Positions 40,138 through 49,283 of a DNA stretch of 49,283 nucleotides are shown here, in pieces (positions within the stretch are counted from its first letter, which is position 1; every line of letters begins with the position of its first letter). Location of the stretch: contig CANIBZ010000017.1 of NCBI GenBank assembly GCA_947466425.1, positions 1 to 49,283 on the forward strand, in the 5' to 3' direction. The notes beneath the pieces were generated by a model. The model was not told where the DNA came from, searched no databases, and worked only from the letters and a program-made list of their open reading frames with translations. This stretch comes from Flavobacteriales bacterium. GTDB taxonomy: Bacteria > Bacteroidota > Bacteroidia > Flavobacteriales_D > Sanyastnellaceae. The position numbers and the translations under genes were made by a program.

Positions 40138-40722
40138 TTAGATTACCAGCTTTATGTTGTGCTTTTCAATGTGCTTGCGAAGGTTGATTAACGCGTAGCG
40201 CATTCTTCCCAAAGCCGTATTGATGCTGATTTCCAAGTGATCTGCAATCTCCTTGAAACTCATGTCGTAAACAATACGCATCATTACAATTTCGCGTTGC
40301 TCGGAAGGAAGCATGCCAATTAACTGACGTACTTCTTTGGTCACTTCTTTTTGAATCACCTGCTTCTCCACGTTCTTAGAAGTTTCTTGAACGAAATCAA
40401 GCGGATCATACTTATCGGTAGCGCGTTGAATAGGCATTTTCTTGTTGTTGCGGAAATGGTCTATGCACAAGTTGTGTGCAATGCGCATGATCCAAGCAGA
40501 GAATTTACCTTCTTCGTTGTACTGTCCGTCTTTTAATGCTTGCACAGCCTTTAAGAAGGTGTCTTGGAATAAATCGTTTGCTAATTCGCGATCGCGAACG
40601 AACATGTAGATTTTTCCGAATACCTTAGACTTGTAGCGAGTCATTAACTCACGAAATGCGGGTTCGTTTCCTTGCATATACAAGGTTACCAATTGGCGAT
40701 CTGATTCGAGTGATAAGCGCAT
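40138..40722 (-). CDS. ECF-type RNA polymerase sigma-70 factor
   Basis: 194 residues. Sigma region 2 (residues 20-95): EPAFRELMTRYKSKVFGKIYMFVRD, NDLFQDTFLKAVQAL, FSAWIMRIAHNLCIDHFRNNKK; region 4 (130-185): IGMLPSEQREIVMMRIVYDMSFKEIADHLEISINTALGRMRYALINLRK. It directs RNA polymerase to stress or envelope promoters. No anti-sigma factor gene follows, only a possible 36-residue ORF. The gene is monocistronic, ends in a strong terminator and diverges from uvrA. Confidence 0.93.
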   Translation of the reverse strand: MRLSLESDRQLVTLYMQGNEPAFRELMTRYKSKVFGKIYMFVRDRELANDLFQDTFLKAVQALKDGQYNEEGKFSAWIMRIAHNLCIDHFRNNKKMPIQRATDKYDPLDFVQETSKNVEKQVIQKEVTKEVRQLIGMLPSEQREIVMMRIVYDMSFKEIADHLEISINTALGRMRYALINLRKHIEKHNIKLVI

Positions 40723-40941
40723 AACGGCCTCCTTTTTTTTAAATGGTTCAACTTAATTTAGAACTGAAAAAAAGTAGTGTTATATTCTATAGGCGCTTGA
40801 TGTGATTTTTTGTGTTGATGTCTATCCTTCGACATCTTGAAAACGAATATAGAAATTGTTTTTCCGAAATGCAAACTTTTTTTTATTTTTTTTTATTTTT
40901 TTCTTTGATGCCAATGAACAATTACATGAGTGAAGAGGTAA

Positions 40942-40949
40942 TACCTTTG
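40942..40949 (+). promoter_or_regulatory. uvrA promoter -7 element
   Basis: TACCTTTG matches TAnnTTTG. The ATG follows 11 bp later, so the transcript would be nearly leaderless. A long T/A-rich tract precedes it at 40878-40905. Confidence 0.55.
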
Positions 40950-40959
40950 AAACTTGAAC

Positions 40960-43752
40960 ATGCAAGAAGTGAAGAACGAGAGTTATAAGACCCATATCAT
41001 TATTAAAGGTGCACGTGTGCACAACCTGAAAAATGTTTCTGTTTCTATTCCTAGAAACAGGCTCGTTGTGCTAACAGGATTGAGTGGTTCTGGAAAAAGT
41101 AGTTTGGCCTTCAATACGCTTTTTGCAGAAGGACAACGACGTTATGTTGAAAGTCTATCTTCTTACGCGCGTCAGTTCCTGGGACGTTTCGACAAACCCG
41201 ATGTAGACTCTATTGTGGGTATTAGTCCGGCCGTTGCCATTGAACAGAAAGTAACGGGAAGAAGTTCGCGATCTACTGTAGGAACTTCTACAGAGATATA
41301 CGATTACATTAAGCTGCTCTATGCGCGTATTGGTGTTACCTACTCACCAACTACTGGAAAAGCAATAACGAAGAACAATACATCAGATGTAGTGAATGCG
41401 ATTTTCAAATTGAAAAATGAAACACGCTTTGCTATTGTCTGTCCGCTTAAAATAAAATCTGAAACTTCTTTTCAAATTGGAAAAGAGACCTTGCTCGCAC
41501 AGGGATTCAGCAGACTCGTTGTTGGAAATGAATTTATTGAAATTCAAGATGCGGAATTCTCTTCGAAACAAACTTACTTCTTACTTATAGATCGCATGTC
41601 GAAAGACGATGAGCTGGAAGCATCGCGTTTAGGAGATAGCGTTGACCTTGCCTTCTCATTGGGACACGGGCATTGCGCTCTTTTCTTTCCAGATAAAAAG
41701 AAATATGAATTCTTCGCTAATCAATTGGAAGAAGACGGGGTTGTTTTCGAAGAACCTTCATTGAATTTATTTTCCTTTAACAATCCGGTTGGCGCATGCA
41801 AAACATGCGAAGGATTCGGAAGTATTATCGGGATTGATTCGAAGTTGGTCATTCCGAATGAAAACCTCTCAATCTATCAAGATTGTATAGCTTGTTGGAA
41901 AGGAGAAAAACTAAGTGGTTGGAAAGACGATTTAATTCGCAATGCGAAGAAAGCCGACATTCCTATTCACACGCCTTACCGCGAACTGAGTGCAGTGCAG
42001 AAGAAAACCATCTGGGAAGGATGTACACATTTTCATGGAATAAATACCTTCTTCAAATATTTAGAAGCTGAGACTTATAAGATTCAGAATCGTGTTTTAC
42101 TCTCTCGCTATCGTGGAAGAACGGCTTGTCCTGAATGTCACGGAACACGCCTAAAAAAAGAGGCGAATTACGTGAAGATTGCAAACACTTCCGTATCTGA
42201 ATTAATGCTTCTTCCGTTGCATAAATCGTTGAATTTTTTCGAGACACTTTCATTGAGCAAACACGACGAATCTGTTGCGAAAAGAATTCTACTAGAAATA
42301 AAAAACAGACTTCGTTTTTTGTGCGAAGTTGGACTGGAATATCTCACCTTGAATCGCCTTTCAAACACACTTAGTGGCGGTGAAGCGCAACGCATACATC
42401 TCGCAACCAGCCTAGGAAGCGCGCTGGTTGGTTCTATGTATATTTTAGATGAACCGAGTATTGGATTGCATCCGCGCGACAGCAAACGCTTGCTTGAAGT
42501 ATTGAAGAATTTGCGTGATCAAGGCAACACCGTAATTGTGGTTGAGCACGAAGAAGAAATTATTCGCAATGCCGATTATATCATTGATATTGGACCGGAA
42601 GCGGGTGCGAAAGGAGGTGAAATTGTGTTCGAAGGATTGGCGAAAGATTTGGAGAAAAAAGGCAAGACTTTAACTGGAGATTACTTGCGCGGAGATAAGA
42701 AAATTCACATTGAAAAAACAAAGAAGAAACTCAACGATTTCGTATCGTTGAAAGAAGTGAATCTTCATAATTTATCGAATGCGAGTATTGACATTCCTCT
42801 TCATGCGTTCAGCGTGATTACTGGGGTTAGCGGATCTGGAAAAAGCACACTGATTAAGAGTGTACTCTACCCTGCCCTTCAAAATGCATTGAATGGGATT
42901 TCAGAAAATAGTTCAAATTACAGCGAACTTTCAGGAAGTATTTCTTCCATAAAAGCATTGGAATTTGTAGATCAAAATCCGATTGGAAAAAGTAGTCGTT
43001 CTAACCCCGCTACATACTTAAAAATCTACGACGACATTCGAGCGTTGTTCACTTCACAACCGTTGGCAAAACAACGCAACATGAAGCCCGCGTTTTTCTC
43101 GTTCAACGTTACTGGAGGAAGATGTGACACCTGCGAAGGTGAAGGGATTCAGACGATTGAGATGCAGTTCATGGCCGATGTAGAATTGGTTTGTGAAACG
43201 TGTAAAGGAAAGCGATTTAAAGAAGAAGTTCTAGACGTTCAATACCGCGGAAAAAACATTGCTGATGTGCTGGATTTAACTGTTGATGAAGCCATTGAAT
43301 TTTTCGGAGAGGACACTTCAACTTCTGCCAAACATATCGTTCAAAAACTAACGCCGCTTAAGGCTGTAGGCCTTGATTACGTGAAGCTAGGACAAAGCAA
43401 CAGCACCTTGTCTGGCGGTGAAGCGCAACGAATTAAACTGGCATCTTTCCTTATCAAGGGACCCAATCAACCGCATACTTTATTCATCTTCGATGAACCA
43501 ACTACAGGCTTGCATTTTCACGATGTACAGAAGTTAATGATTACGTTTCAAGCATTGCTTGCCCAAGGACATTCGGTAATTGCGATTGAACATCATACTG
43601 ATGTCATGCGCTGTGCCGATTGGATTGTAGACATTGGCCCGGAAGGCGGAGAGAAAGGTGGAAACATTCTGTATTGCGGGCAATTCGATGCTTTTCTTAA
43701 GACTAAATCGTACACCGCAGACGCGCTAAATTTGCAAAAGACTTCAAAATAA
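40960..43752 (+). CDS. uvrA: Excinuclease ABC subunit A
   Basis: 930 residues from the ATG at 40960; a TTG start six bases earlier is less likely. DNA damage recognition in nucleotide excision repair, working with UvrB and UvrC. Two ABC ATPase halves: Walker [13 protein letters not shown] and [11 protein letters not shown], signature [12 protein letters not shown] and [12 protein letters not shown], Walker [12 protein letters not shown] and [11 protein letters not shown]. Zinc modules CKTCEG ... CPECHG and CDTCEG ... CETCKG are complete. The insertion domain is of normal length, so this is a canonical UvrA and not the shorter UvrA2. msrB follows 26 bp later. Confidence 0.95.
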   Translation: MQEVKNESYKTHIIIKGARVHNLKNVSVSIPRNRLVVLTGLSGSGKSSLAFNTLFAEGQRRYVESLSSYARQFLGRFDKPDVDSIVGISPAVAIEQKVTGRSSRSTVGTSTEIYDYIKLLYARIGVTYSPTTGKAITKNNTSDVVNAIFKLKNETRFAIVCPLKIKSETSFQIGKETLLAQGFSRLVVGNEFIEIQDAEFSSKQTYFLLIDRMSKDDELEASRLGDSVDLAFSLGHGHCALFFPDKKKYEFFANQLEEDGVVFEEPSLNLFSFNNPVGACKTCEGFGSIIGIDSKLVIPNENLSIYQDCIACWKGEKLSGWKDDLIRNAKKADIPIHTPYRELSAVQKKTIWEGCTHFHGINTFFKYLEAETYKIQNRVLLSRYRGRTACPECHGTRLKKEANYVKIANTSVSELMLLPLHKSLNFFETLSLSKHDESVAKRILLEIKNRLRFLCEVGLEYLTLNRLSNTLSGGEAQRIHLATSLGSALVGSMYILDEPSIGLHPRDSKRLLEVLKNLRDQGNTVIVVEHEEEIIRNADYIIDIGPEAGAKGGEIVFEGLAKDLEKKGKTLTGDYLRGDKKIHIEKTKKKLNDFVSLKEVNLHNLSNASIDIPLHAFSVITGVSGSGKSTLIKSVLYPALQNALNGISENSSNYSELSGSISSIKALEFVDQNPIGKSSRSNPATYLKIYDDIRALFTSQPLAKQRNMKPAFFSFNVTGGRCDTCEGEGIQTIEMQFMADVELVCETCKGKRFKEEVLDVQYRGKNIADVLDLTVDEAIEFFGEDTSTSAKHIVQKLTPLKAVGLDYVKLGQSNSTLSGGEAQRIKLASFLIKGPNQPHTLFIFDEPTTGLHFHDVQKLMITFQALLAQGHSVIAIEHHTDVMRCADWIVDIGPEGGEKGGNILYCGQFDAFLKTKSYTADALNLQKTSK

Positions 43753-43778
43753 ATTACAGGAAAATTTGTTGTTCAATC

Positions 43779-44264
43779 ATGAGAAAATTAGTTTCGTTTA
43801 GCATTGCAGCAGTTATAAGTTTAACAAGCTGTTCACAAAAAAATCAAAGCACTACTAGCACTATGGCACCAACTGTTGATAAAACTGAAGAAGAATGGAA
43901 GAAAGAACTCTCACCAGAGCAATTCCGTATTCTGCGCGAGAAGGGAACTGAACGCGCATTTACAGGCGAGTTTTGGGATCATCATGACATTGGCACATAC
44001 AGTTGCGCTGCATGCGGACAAGAGTTGTTTCAATCGGATTCGAAATTCGATAGTGGATGCGGATGGCCTAGTTATTTCAAGCCGATCAATGAGTTGGTCA
44101 TTTCAGAAGATAAAGACACCACTTATGGCATGGTGAGAACAGAGGTTATGTGCAGTAAATGTGGTGGACATTTAGGACACGTTTTTCCTGATGGGCCACC
44201 CCCAACAGGATTGCGTTATTGCATTAATTCAGGAGCTCTAATCTTTAAGCCGAATAACCCTTAA
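43779..44264 (+). CDS. msrB: Peptide-methionine (R)-S-oxide reductase, exported lipoprotein form
   Basis: 161 residues: a lipoprotein signal (LTSCSQKN, Cys18) in front of a full MsrB domain. It reduces methionine-R-sulfoxide in oxidised proteins. Zinc ligands CAACG (about 75-79) and [10 protein letters not shown] (about 125-134) and the catalytic cysteine in RYCINSGAL are present, as are SGCGWPSY and the DGPPPTG loop. Being a lipoprotein, it should act in the periplasm or at the outer membrane. It follows uvrA by 26 bp, and its last 20 bases overlap the convergent membrane-protein gene. Confidence 0.93.
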   Translation: MRKLVSFSIAAVISLTSCSQKNQSTTSTMAPTVDKTEEEWKKELSPEQFRILREKGTERAFTGEFWDHHDIGTYSCAACGQELFQSDSKFDSGCGWPSYFKPINELVISEDKDTTYGMVRTEVMCSKCGGHLGHVFPDGPPPTGLRYCINSGALIFKPNNP

Positions 44265-44811
44265 CGGCACTGTCTACGCTACGAAGTAGCGTTTGCGTGT
44301 CTCTCGGGTTAAGTTGTTTCCCAAAGCGAATTTTCGAGCGGTTGTGCACGAATCCCAGGCGTTCTCCACCCATGATCCAAAAGCTATCGTCCATAAAATA
44401 AAAGAACGAATTTTCGTCTTGTTTTACTGTTCCAAGTTGTTTGATTTTATCGAGTTCAAACTTCTCTTTTTTGCCGCGATTTCCAAAGGCATTTTGCAAG
44501 GTCATTTCACCTTTTGTGAATACCAATATTTCCCTTCCAGACTTTCTCCACATGAGCACTTTCAATGTGCGATAAAAGAAGAATGACCACAGGGCTGTTG
44601 AGATTAAAAAGAAGATTTGATCTCCTCCATTTGTTGAAGTAAATAACGAGTAAATAAACACTCCACCACAAAACGTCCACGCCATCAACCATGCGTATAG
44701 CAACGCTTCCTGCCAACGTTCTACGCTTTGTGAAATGGTAATGGTTAACTGCTCTTTTTCACGCATCACCTGTATGCGTTTTCCAATAAATTGCGGGGCT
44801 GTCTTGTTCAT
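44245..44811 (-). CDS. Membrane protein of unknown function
   Basis: 188 residues with two adjacent hydrophobic segments (about residues 35-56 and 66-82: [39 protein letters not shown]) and a cytoplasmic C-terminus with a beta-rich stretch ([25 protein letters not shown]). No family recognised; it may relate to small Bacteroidota proteins with a PH-like C-terminus. It overlaps bshA by 4 bp (ATGA), so the two form an operon and may share a thiol-stress theme. It contains a singleton hairpin ACGCTAC-GAA-GTAGCGT (44276-44292) near its end, and its last codons overlap the convergent msrB. Confidence 0.6.
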   Translation of the reverse strand: MNKTAPQFIGKRIQVMREKEQLTITISQSVERWQEALLYAWLMAWTFCGGVFIYSLFTSTNGGDQIFFLISTALWSFFFYRTLKVLMWRKSGREILVFTKGEMTLQNAFGNRGKKEKFELDKIKQLGTVKQDENSFFYFMDDSFWIMGGERLGFVHNRSKIRFGKQLNPRDTQTLLRSVDSAVKGYSA

Positions 44812-45941
44812 GAATTCAACACTTTGTCATATAACTTTTCATACAAAGGAAGAACTGCTTCGAGTGAAAATGCGTTCGCTCTTTCTCTTGCCTGATCTTT
44901 AAATTTCAATAAACGTTCTTCTTTTTCAATGAGGTAAAAAACTTGCTTCGCCATTTCATCTACATCGCCGACATTGCTCATGAGACCCGATACACCGTGT
45001 CTGTTCAACTCAGGCAAACCACCTGCATTGCTCGACACAACAGGCACACCGCTTGCCATAGCTTCAAGTGCAGCTAAACCAAAACTCTCCGATTCGGAAG
45101 GAAGTAGCATGACATCTGCCGCTGAAAGAAGTTCCATCGGGTTCTTCACATTTCCAACAAAAATCACATCGTTCAGCTGATTATCACGTGCGAATTGTTC
45201 TGCTTTTGAACGATCTGGGCCATCACCAACCATGATTAAAATGGAAGGTTTCAATTCATTCACGCGCTTGTAAATTTCCATAACGTCCATCACACGTTTT
45301 ACTGGGCGGAAATTAGAAATGTGAATAAGCATAGGCGTTCCATCTGGTGCATATTCTTCACGAATTTCCTTCACAACATCTTCGTTAATGGGAGTTGGAT
45401 TCAAAAAGTTTGGAATGACTTCAATATCGATATTTATTCCAAAAAGTTTGTAGGTATCTGTTCTCAAACTTTGCGAAACGGCAGTAACAGCATCGCTTTC
45501 ATTTATAGCGAAAGAAATTACTGGTTCGAAGGAAGCATCTCTTCCCAACAAGGTAATATCCGTGCCATGAAGGGTAGTTATTACGGGAAGATTTATCCCT
45601 TCTCTTTTCAATATTTGCTTCGCCATATAGGCAGCACTTGCATGCGGAATGGCGTAATGCACATGCAGAAGATCAAGTCCTTCGTGCTTCGCAACATCTA
45701 CCATTTTACTTGCTAAAACAAGCTCGTAAGGCGGATATAAAAACAACGGATAGTCGCTTACGTTTACTTCGTGGTAGCGCACATTCTTTCTAAGAGAACC
45801 CAATCGAACCGGTTGCGAATAAGTAATGAAATGAATTTCATGTCCTTTATCGGCAAGTGCCTTCCCCAACTCTGTTGCAACCACACCACTACCCCCGAAG
45901 GTCGGGTAGCACACAATACCTATTTTCAGCTTTTTTTCCAT
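44808..45941 (-). CDS. bshA: N-acetyl-alpha-D-glucosaminyl L-malate synthase BshA
   Basis: 377 residues, GT4 glycosyltransferase. First step of bacillithiol synthesis, joining GlcNAc to L-malate. Signatures: IGIVCYPTFGGSGVVATELGKALADKGH at the N-terminus, HVHYAIPHASAAYMA, TTLHGTDITLLGRD and the C-terminal GT4 motif LLPSESESFGLAALEAMASGVPVVSSNAGGLPEL. A -7 element TACTTTTG sits just upstream (45974-45967, minus strand). The downstream membrane protein is translationally coupled. bshB and bshC are not in this window. Confidence 0.95.
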   Translation of the reverse strand: MEKKLKIGIVCYPTFGGSGVVATELGKALADKGHEIHFITYSQPVRLGSLRKNVRYHEVNVSDYPLFLYPPYELVLASKMVDVAKHEGLDLLHVHYAIPHASAAYMAKQILKREGINLPVITTLHGTDITLLGRDASFEPVISFAINESDAVTAVSQSLRTDTYKLFGINIDIEVIPNFLNPTPINEDVVKEIREEYAPDGTPMLIHISNFRPVKRVMDVMEIYKRVNELKPSILIMVGDGPDRSKAEQFARDNQLNDVIFVGNVKNPMELLSAADVMLLPSESESFGLAALEAMASGVPVVSSNAGGLPELNRHGVSGLMSNVGDVDEMAKQVFYLIEKEERLLKFKDQARERANAFSLEAVLPLYEKLYDKVLNS

Positions 45942-45966
45942 AATACTTCGGAGCGAAACTCCATTG

Positions 45967-45974
45967 CAAAAGTA
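45967..45974 (-). promoter_or_regulatory. bshA promoter -7 element
   Basis: TACTTTTG on the minus strand, immediately after the stop codon of the GH3 gene and 25 bp before the bshA start, so bshA has its own promoter. Confidence 0.5.
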
Positions 45975-48900
45975 CTACGGTTTAACAGGAAACAACTTGT
46001 AAATTTCTTCATGTATTCGCGAGCGAATACGCATGTCGTTGATCTTCCAATTTTCTGAACTAGGGCAGTTTCTATTACTTAAGAAAATGAAGACCGTTCC
46101 ATTAGCAGGATCTGCCCAACAAAGCGTTCCGGTGAATCCTGAATGTCCAAAACTCTCGTCGCTAGCAGATGGTCCTGTTGCACCGCTCCATTTTGTAAAT
46201 CCTGGTTTATCGAAACCGAGGCCTCTGCGGTTGTCTTTAAAATGACGTGCGGTAAACAAATCCATTGTTTCGTGGTGAAAGAATTCGTTCGTGCCGTAGC
46301 GTCCGTCATTCAAACACAATTGCATCAATGCAGCGCAATCGTTGGCATTACCGAACAGACCTGCGTGTCCTCCTACACCTCCCATTAGTGCTGCCCCTTG
46401 ATCGTGCACGTATCCGCGAACGGCTTGTCGTCTCCACTTCGAATCCGTTTCCGTTTCTGCAATCATTTTCACGGGCCAATTCTTTGTCGGATTGTACCCC
46501 ATGGAACGCAGCCCCATGGGCTTGTAGAAAGTCTCTGACACATAAAAATCAAGGGGCATCCCTGTAATTTTCTCAATCATTTTTTTGTAATAATAGTAGC
46601 CCAAGTCACTGTACAAATAACCTTGATCGGGATTCAACTTCACTTCTAAAATTTCCTTGTAAATCGAATCCATCATTTCCTTGGTGGTCCACATATCTGC
46701 GCAAACCGGATTGCAGCATCTATCTGTATGTTCCTTCGACAAACAATTGCCATCCCATTCAGCTCCGTTCACCGTTAAGTTGGTGAAGTCTTTCCAAGCT
46801 GGAAGTCCGGCTGTGTGGGACAACATGCGCTTCAACTGCATTTTCGCATGTGGATGACCTTGGGGAAATTCAATGTAATCACCGATTGTTTTTTCGACAT
46901 CTATTTTCCCTTCGTCAACTAATCTCATCAATGCCAACGTGGTTGAAAGCATCTTAGTCACAGAAGCGAGGTCGTACATTGAGCTCTCAGACACTTTCTG
47001 CGTCTTCGCCTTGTCTAGGTAGCCAAAACTCTTGTTGTAAAGAATAACGCCGTCTTTAGCGATTAAAACGCGACATCCTGGGTAGGCACCTTGATCCAAT
47101 CCTTCTTTCACGATGTCGTCCACTTTCGTAAATAAATTTAATTCCGTGCCACGGACGTCCGTTGGTGCATTGGCCATCATGTCTTCCACATACACGCTGG
47201 AATCCTTTGTGGCCTGCGTATTGGTGGCTCCGAAATTAAACCAACCTGTTTGTGAAGGAAGCAAATAGCGCATTCTTCCAGAAGATTGGAAAACCTTTCC
47301 TTGCCCCTCTTTGAATCTCTTTCCAACAGAAACAGGTAATTTACCTTGAAAAGGAATGATGCCGCAAATAGCATCTGCTGTTACCTGCTGTGTTAGATCA
47401 TCGGGCTGATAAGCAACCACGAATGAATTGATGCCTTTCCATTCTGATTTATCCAAGGCATATGGACAAGCGAACATGACTACGGTTGTAGAGAAGTGCT
47501 CTGCAATTTTTTCGGCGGCATTTGTACCGTGGCTAGTGATTCCGAAGTTGGTGTTTGCCTTATTTGTTGTGCCTAAAAAGGCAACAATTACATCGGAACA
47601 ATTGATTTTCAATTTTGAAATTACGTGCTGCACCTCAGCGTCAGTACATTCTTTGGAAAGCGCGTGAATTTCAACGGCCTTGTATTGATCCATACTCTTT
47701 GCAAACGAACAATTCGCACCGTCGCCTATCACCACAATTCCTAGGGGCTTTTGCCACTTGTCTGAATCTTCATAAGGAATTTTATCTTCTGATATAACAG
47801 TGATTGAACTCTCAATGCAACGTCTGCGCAATGCTGTGACGTATGACAAATTCAAATCCTTCGAAATTCCTTTGATGGGAATTGGCTTAAACTTGTGCGC
47901 ACCAACGCGCTCCTTTGCCTTCAAAACTTTAAGTGCTTTAGCCGTTATCTCGGCTTCAGTAATTCTTCCTTGCTGAATGGCTTCCTTTACTTTTTGAATG
48001 GCCAACGGCACATTCAACGGGAACAACACCACATCGTTGCCGGCGATAAGCGCGCGCACATCGGCTTCACCCGCAGGAAAATATTTCGCAACGCCTTCCA
48101 TATTCATGGCATCGGTGAGCACCAATCCTTCAAACTTCAAACTGTCGCGAAGCAAACCGGTTATGATGTTTTTTGAAAGCGTACTTGGCACATGCGCTTC
48201 TTTTTCAAATTCAGGAAGTGAAAGATGCGCCACCATTACGCTTGCCAATCCATTTTCAAACATGGTCCTGTACGGCTTGAATTCATTGGAAGAAAGCTGC
48301 GCGTAATTTTTATTTACAACTGGAAGTTCCTTGTGCGAATCGGCATCGGTATCTCCATGTCCGGGAAAATGTTTTGCATTGGCTAACACGCCATTGTCCT
48401 GCATCCCTTTCATATAAGCCATTCCGCAAGTGGTAACGCGATCTGCATTTTCACCGAATGAGCGATTCGAAATAACAGGGTTCTTTGGATTTGAATTCAC
48501 ATCGACTACCGGCGCGAAGTTCATGTGAACGCCAATGCGCTTGCATTGACGCGCCACTTCCTTTCCAAATTCATAAATCAATTTTTCATCCATGGATGCT
48601 CCCAACGTCATGGCCCGTGGGAATGAAATGGTGCTATCTAAACGCATGCCCAGTCCCCACTCTGCATCGATTCCAATGAGCAAAGGAATTTTCGATTTAG
48701 CTTGAAATCGATTCGTCAATTTTGCTTGACGAACAGGTCCTCCTTGAAAGAAAATAATTCCGCCAATACCGTTGTTTTTTATGAGCGTCTCAACCTGTGT
48801 TGGATTATAGGACTCTTTCTTTTCATCGCTCCATGCGGCAACCATGAAGAGTTGTCCAATTTTCTGATCGAGGGTGAGGGTTTTGATGAGGCTGTCGGAC

Positions 48901-49112
48901 CAGGATTCTTTGAAAGACGCTACGCGAGATTCGGAGAAAGACGCTTCGCAAGGTGTAATACTAGTTTCTACGAAAGGTCCGATGGAAGGTGCAAGCAAGG
49001 TCGGCGTTGCCGAAGGTTCTTCGAAAGATGCTTCGCAAGATTTTAGGATTGGACGAAATGCGAGGAGTAAAATCACTACTGCGAGAGCGGGCCATTTCAA
49101 AAATTTCTTCAT
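45975..49112 (-). CDS. Fusion of a GH3 beta-N-acetylglucosaminidase and a class C beta-lactamase-like serine hydrolase
   Basis: 1045 residues. N-terminal signal or anchor (residues 5-20, WPALAVVILLLAFRP). Residues about 27-72 are a low-complexity linker encoded by hairpin array F (SCEASFEEPSATPT ... PCEASFSESRVASFKESWSD). Residues 75-420 are the GH3 N-terminal domain with KHFPGHGDTDADSHKELP and the catalytic Asp in LVLTDAMNMEGVA (NagZ-like), followed by the GH3 C-terminal domain to about 640. Residues 680-1045 form a beta-lactamase/penicillin-binding fold: SMYDLASVTKMLS (SxxK), YSDLGYYY (YxN-like) and GHSGFTG. The combined architecture is common in Bacteroidota and points to peptidoglycan recycling. 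It lies upstream of bshA, as in related genomes I recall. Confidence 0.9.
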   Translation of the reverse strand: MKKFLKWPALAVVILLLAFRPILKSCEASFEEPSATPTLLAPSIGPFVETSITPCEASFSESRVASFKESWSDSLIKTLTLDQKIGQLFMVAAWSDEKKESYNPTQVETLIKNNGIGGIIFFQGGPVRQAKLTNRFQAKSKIPLLIGIDAEWGLGMRLDSTISFPRAMTLGASMDEKLIYEFGKEVARQCKRIGVHMNFAPVVDVNSNPKNPVISNRSFGENADRVTTCGMAYMKGMQDNGVLANAKHFPGHGDTDADSHKELPVVNKNYAQLSSNEFKPYRTMFENGLASVMVAHLSLPEFEKEAHVPSTLSKNIITGLLRDSLKFEGLVLTDAMNMEGVAKYFPAGEADVRALIAGNDVVLFPLNVPLAIQKVKEAIQQGRITEAEITAKALKVLKAKERVGAHKFKPIPIKGISKDLNLSYVTALRRRCIESSITVISEDKIPYEDSDKWQKPLGIVVIGDGANCSFAKSMDQYKAVEIHALSKECTDAEVQHVISKLKINCSDVIVAFLGTTNKANTNFGITSHGTNAAEKIAEHFSTTVVMFACPYALDKSEWKGINSFVVAYQPDDLTQQVTADAICGIIPFQGKLPVSVGKRFKEGQGKVFQSSGRMRYLLPSQTGWFNFGATNTQATKDSSVYVEDMMANAPTDVRGTELNLFTKVDDIVKEGLDQGAYPGCRVLIAKDGVILYNKSFGYLDKAKTQKVSESSMYDLASVTKMLSTTLALMRLVDEGKIDVEKTIGDYIEFPQGHPHAKMQLKRMLSHTAGLPAWKDFTNLTVNGAEWDGNCLSKEHTDRCCNPVCADMWTTKEMMDSIYKEILEVKLNPDQGYLYSDLGYYYYKKMIEKITGMPLDFYVSETFYKPMGLRSMGYNPTKNWPVKMIAETETDSKWRRQAVRGYVHDQGAALMGGVGGHAGLFGNANDCAALMQLCLNDGRYGTNEFFHHETMDLFTARHFKDNRRGLGFDKPGFTKWSGATGPSASDESFGHSGFTGTLCWADPANGTVFIFLSNRNCPSSENWKINDMRIRSRIHEEIYKLFPVKP
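48906..49037 (+). repeat. Hairpin array F (12-bp units, spacer AGA/AGG) inside the GH3 fusion gene
   Basis: Units at 48906-48953: TTC-TTT-GAA, CGC-TAC-GCG, TTC-GGA-GAA and CGC-TTC-GCA with spacers AGA, AGA, AGA, AGG. Units at 48966-49037: TTC-TAC-GAA, TCC-GAT-GGA, TGC-AA-GCA, TCGGC-GTT-GCCGA, TTC-TTC-GAA, TGC-TTC-GCA with spacers AGG or AGA. One unit is 11 bp and the next is 16 bp, which together restore the frame. Confidence 0.9.
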
Positions 49113-49187
49113 GTGTTAAAGTTATTCGCACATGAGAGACTGCTAAAAACTGTTCCACGTATTTTACAACATTGAAATGTGAATGAA

Positions 49188-49283
49188 CTAGACCAACGTT
49201 TTCATGTCAATGGCCTTTTTTGCTTGCACCATGAGAAAAGAAAACTGTTCTTCTTCAGTAAGATTTGAATTGTCGAGAATAAC
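49188..49283 (-). CDS. cmk: Cytidylate kinase C-terminus (partial)
   Basis: Only the last 31 residues are in the window: VILDNSNLTEEEQFSF, then LMVQAKKAIDMKTLV, followed by TAG at 49190-49188. The 'VLDNSNLTxEEQ' pattern is the typical C-terminal strand-turn-helix of bacterial (d)CMP kinase, which phosphorylates CMP and dCMP. The rest lies beyond the right edge. The gap of 75 bp to the GH3 gene on the same strand shows no terminator. Confidence 0.6.
   Translation of the reverse strand, partial: VILDNSNLTEEEQFSFLMVQAKKAIDMKTLV

Noticed and set aside
40878-40907. T/A-rich tract upstream of uvrA as a promoter or replication signal
   Set aside because: Only low-complexity sequence; no DnaA boxes or -33/-7 pair in it.

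Overview
The window looks like a chromosomal segment of a Bacteroidota bacterium, most likely Flavobacteriia-like. The support is: type IX secretion (T9SS) C-terminal sorting tails on surface proteins; promoters of the TTG-N20-TAnnTTTG type instead of the proteobacterial -35/-10; very short or absent leaders without clear Shine-Dalgarno sites; BshA of bacillithiol synthesis; a GH3/beta-lactamase fusion; and giant GEVED/HYR adhesins. I do not name a species.

Layout. 1-2000: the end of a caspase-like protein and a secreted PHB-depolymerase-type esterase. 2000-15200: an accessory region with a tripartite hipBST toxin-antitoxin operon, a TPR-like gene, a convergent two-gene hipBA module, several secreted or membrane proteins of unknown role, a divergent nuclease/lipoprotein pair present twice (the first nuclease copy reduced to a scar), a PH-like/SHOCT protein, a decayed gene tail and an AbiE type IV toxin-antitoxin pair. 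15300-23400: housekeeping genes (mnmE, sucD, folK, a deoxynucleoside kinase, sppA, a SpoU-type methyltransferase) plus a two-gene FAD/PLP enzyme cassette. 23400-35400: two large T9SS surface proteins, one of 2900 residues. 35500-49283: a GT-C glycosyltransferase, an acyl-CoA carboxylase beta subunit, a periplasmic metal or siderophore binding lipoprotein, an ECF sigma factor, uvrA, msrB, bshA with a small membrane protein, a GH3/beta-lactamase fusion and the tail of cmk.

The most unusual signal is a family of hairpin arrays. Short perfect stems (3-6 bp) with mostly 3-nt loops are strung together with a constant 3-4 nt spacer that is fixed within a locus but differs between loci (ATGA/TCAT, GAAT, GAGG, AGA/AGG). 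Arrays sit between the convergent trmH-like and FG-GAP genes, where they supply both stop codons, and inside three coding regions, where the units keep the reading frame. I know of no described element that matches, although Rickettsia palindromic elements are a loose analogy.

A second cluster of interest is the toxin-antitoxin region. The hipBST operon has three operator-like palindromes exactly 61 bp apart, the last overlapping the start codon. The neighbouring hipBA promoter carries TATCC/GGATA half-sites, which are those of E. coli HipB, but with a spacing one helical turn longer.
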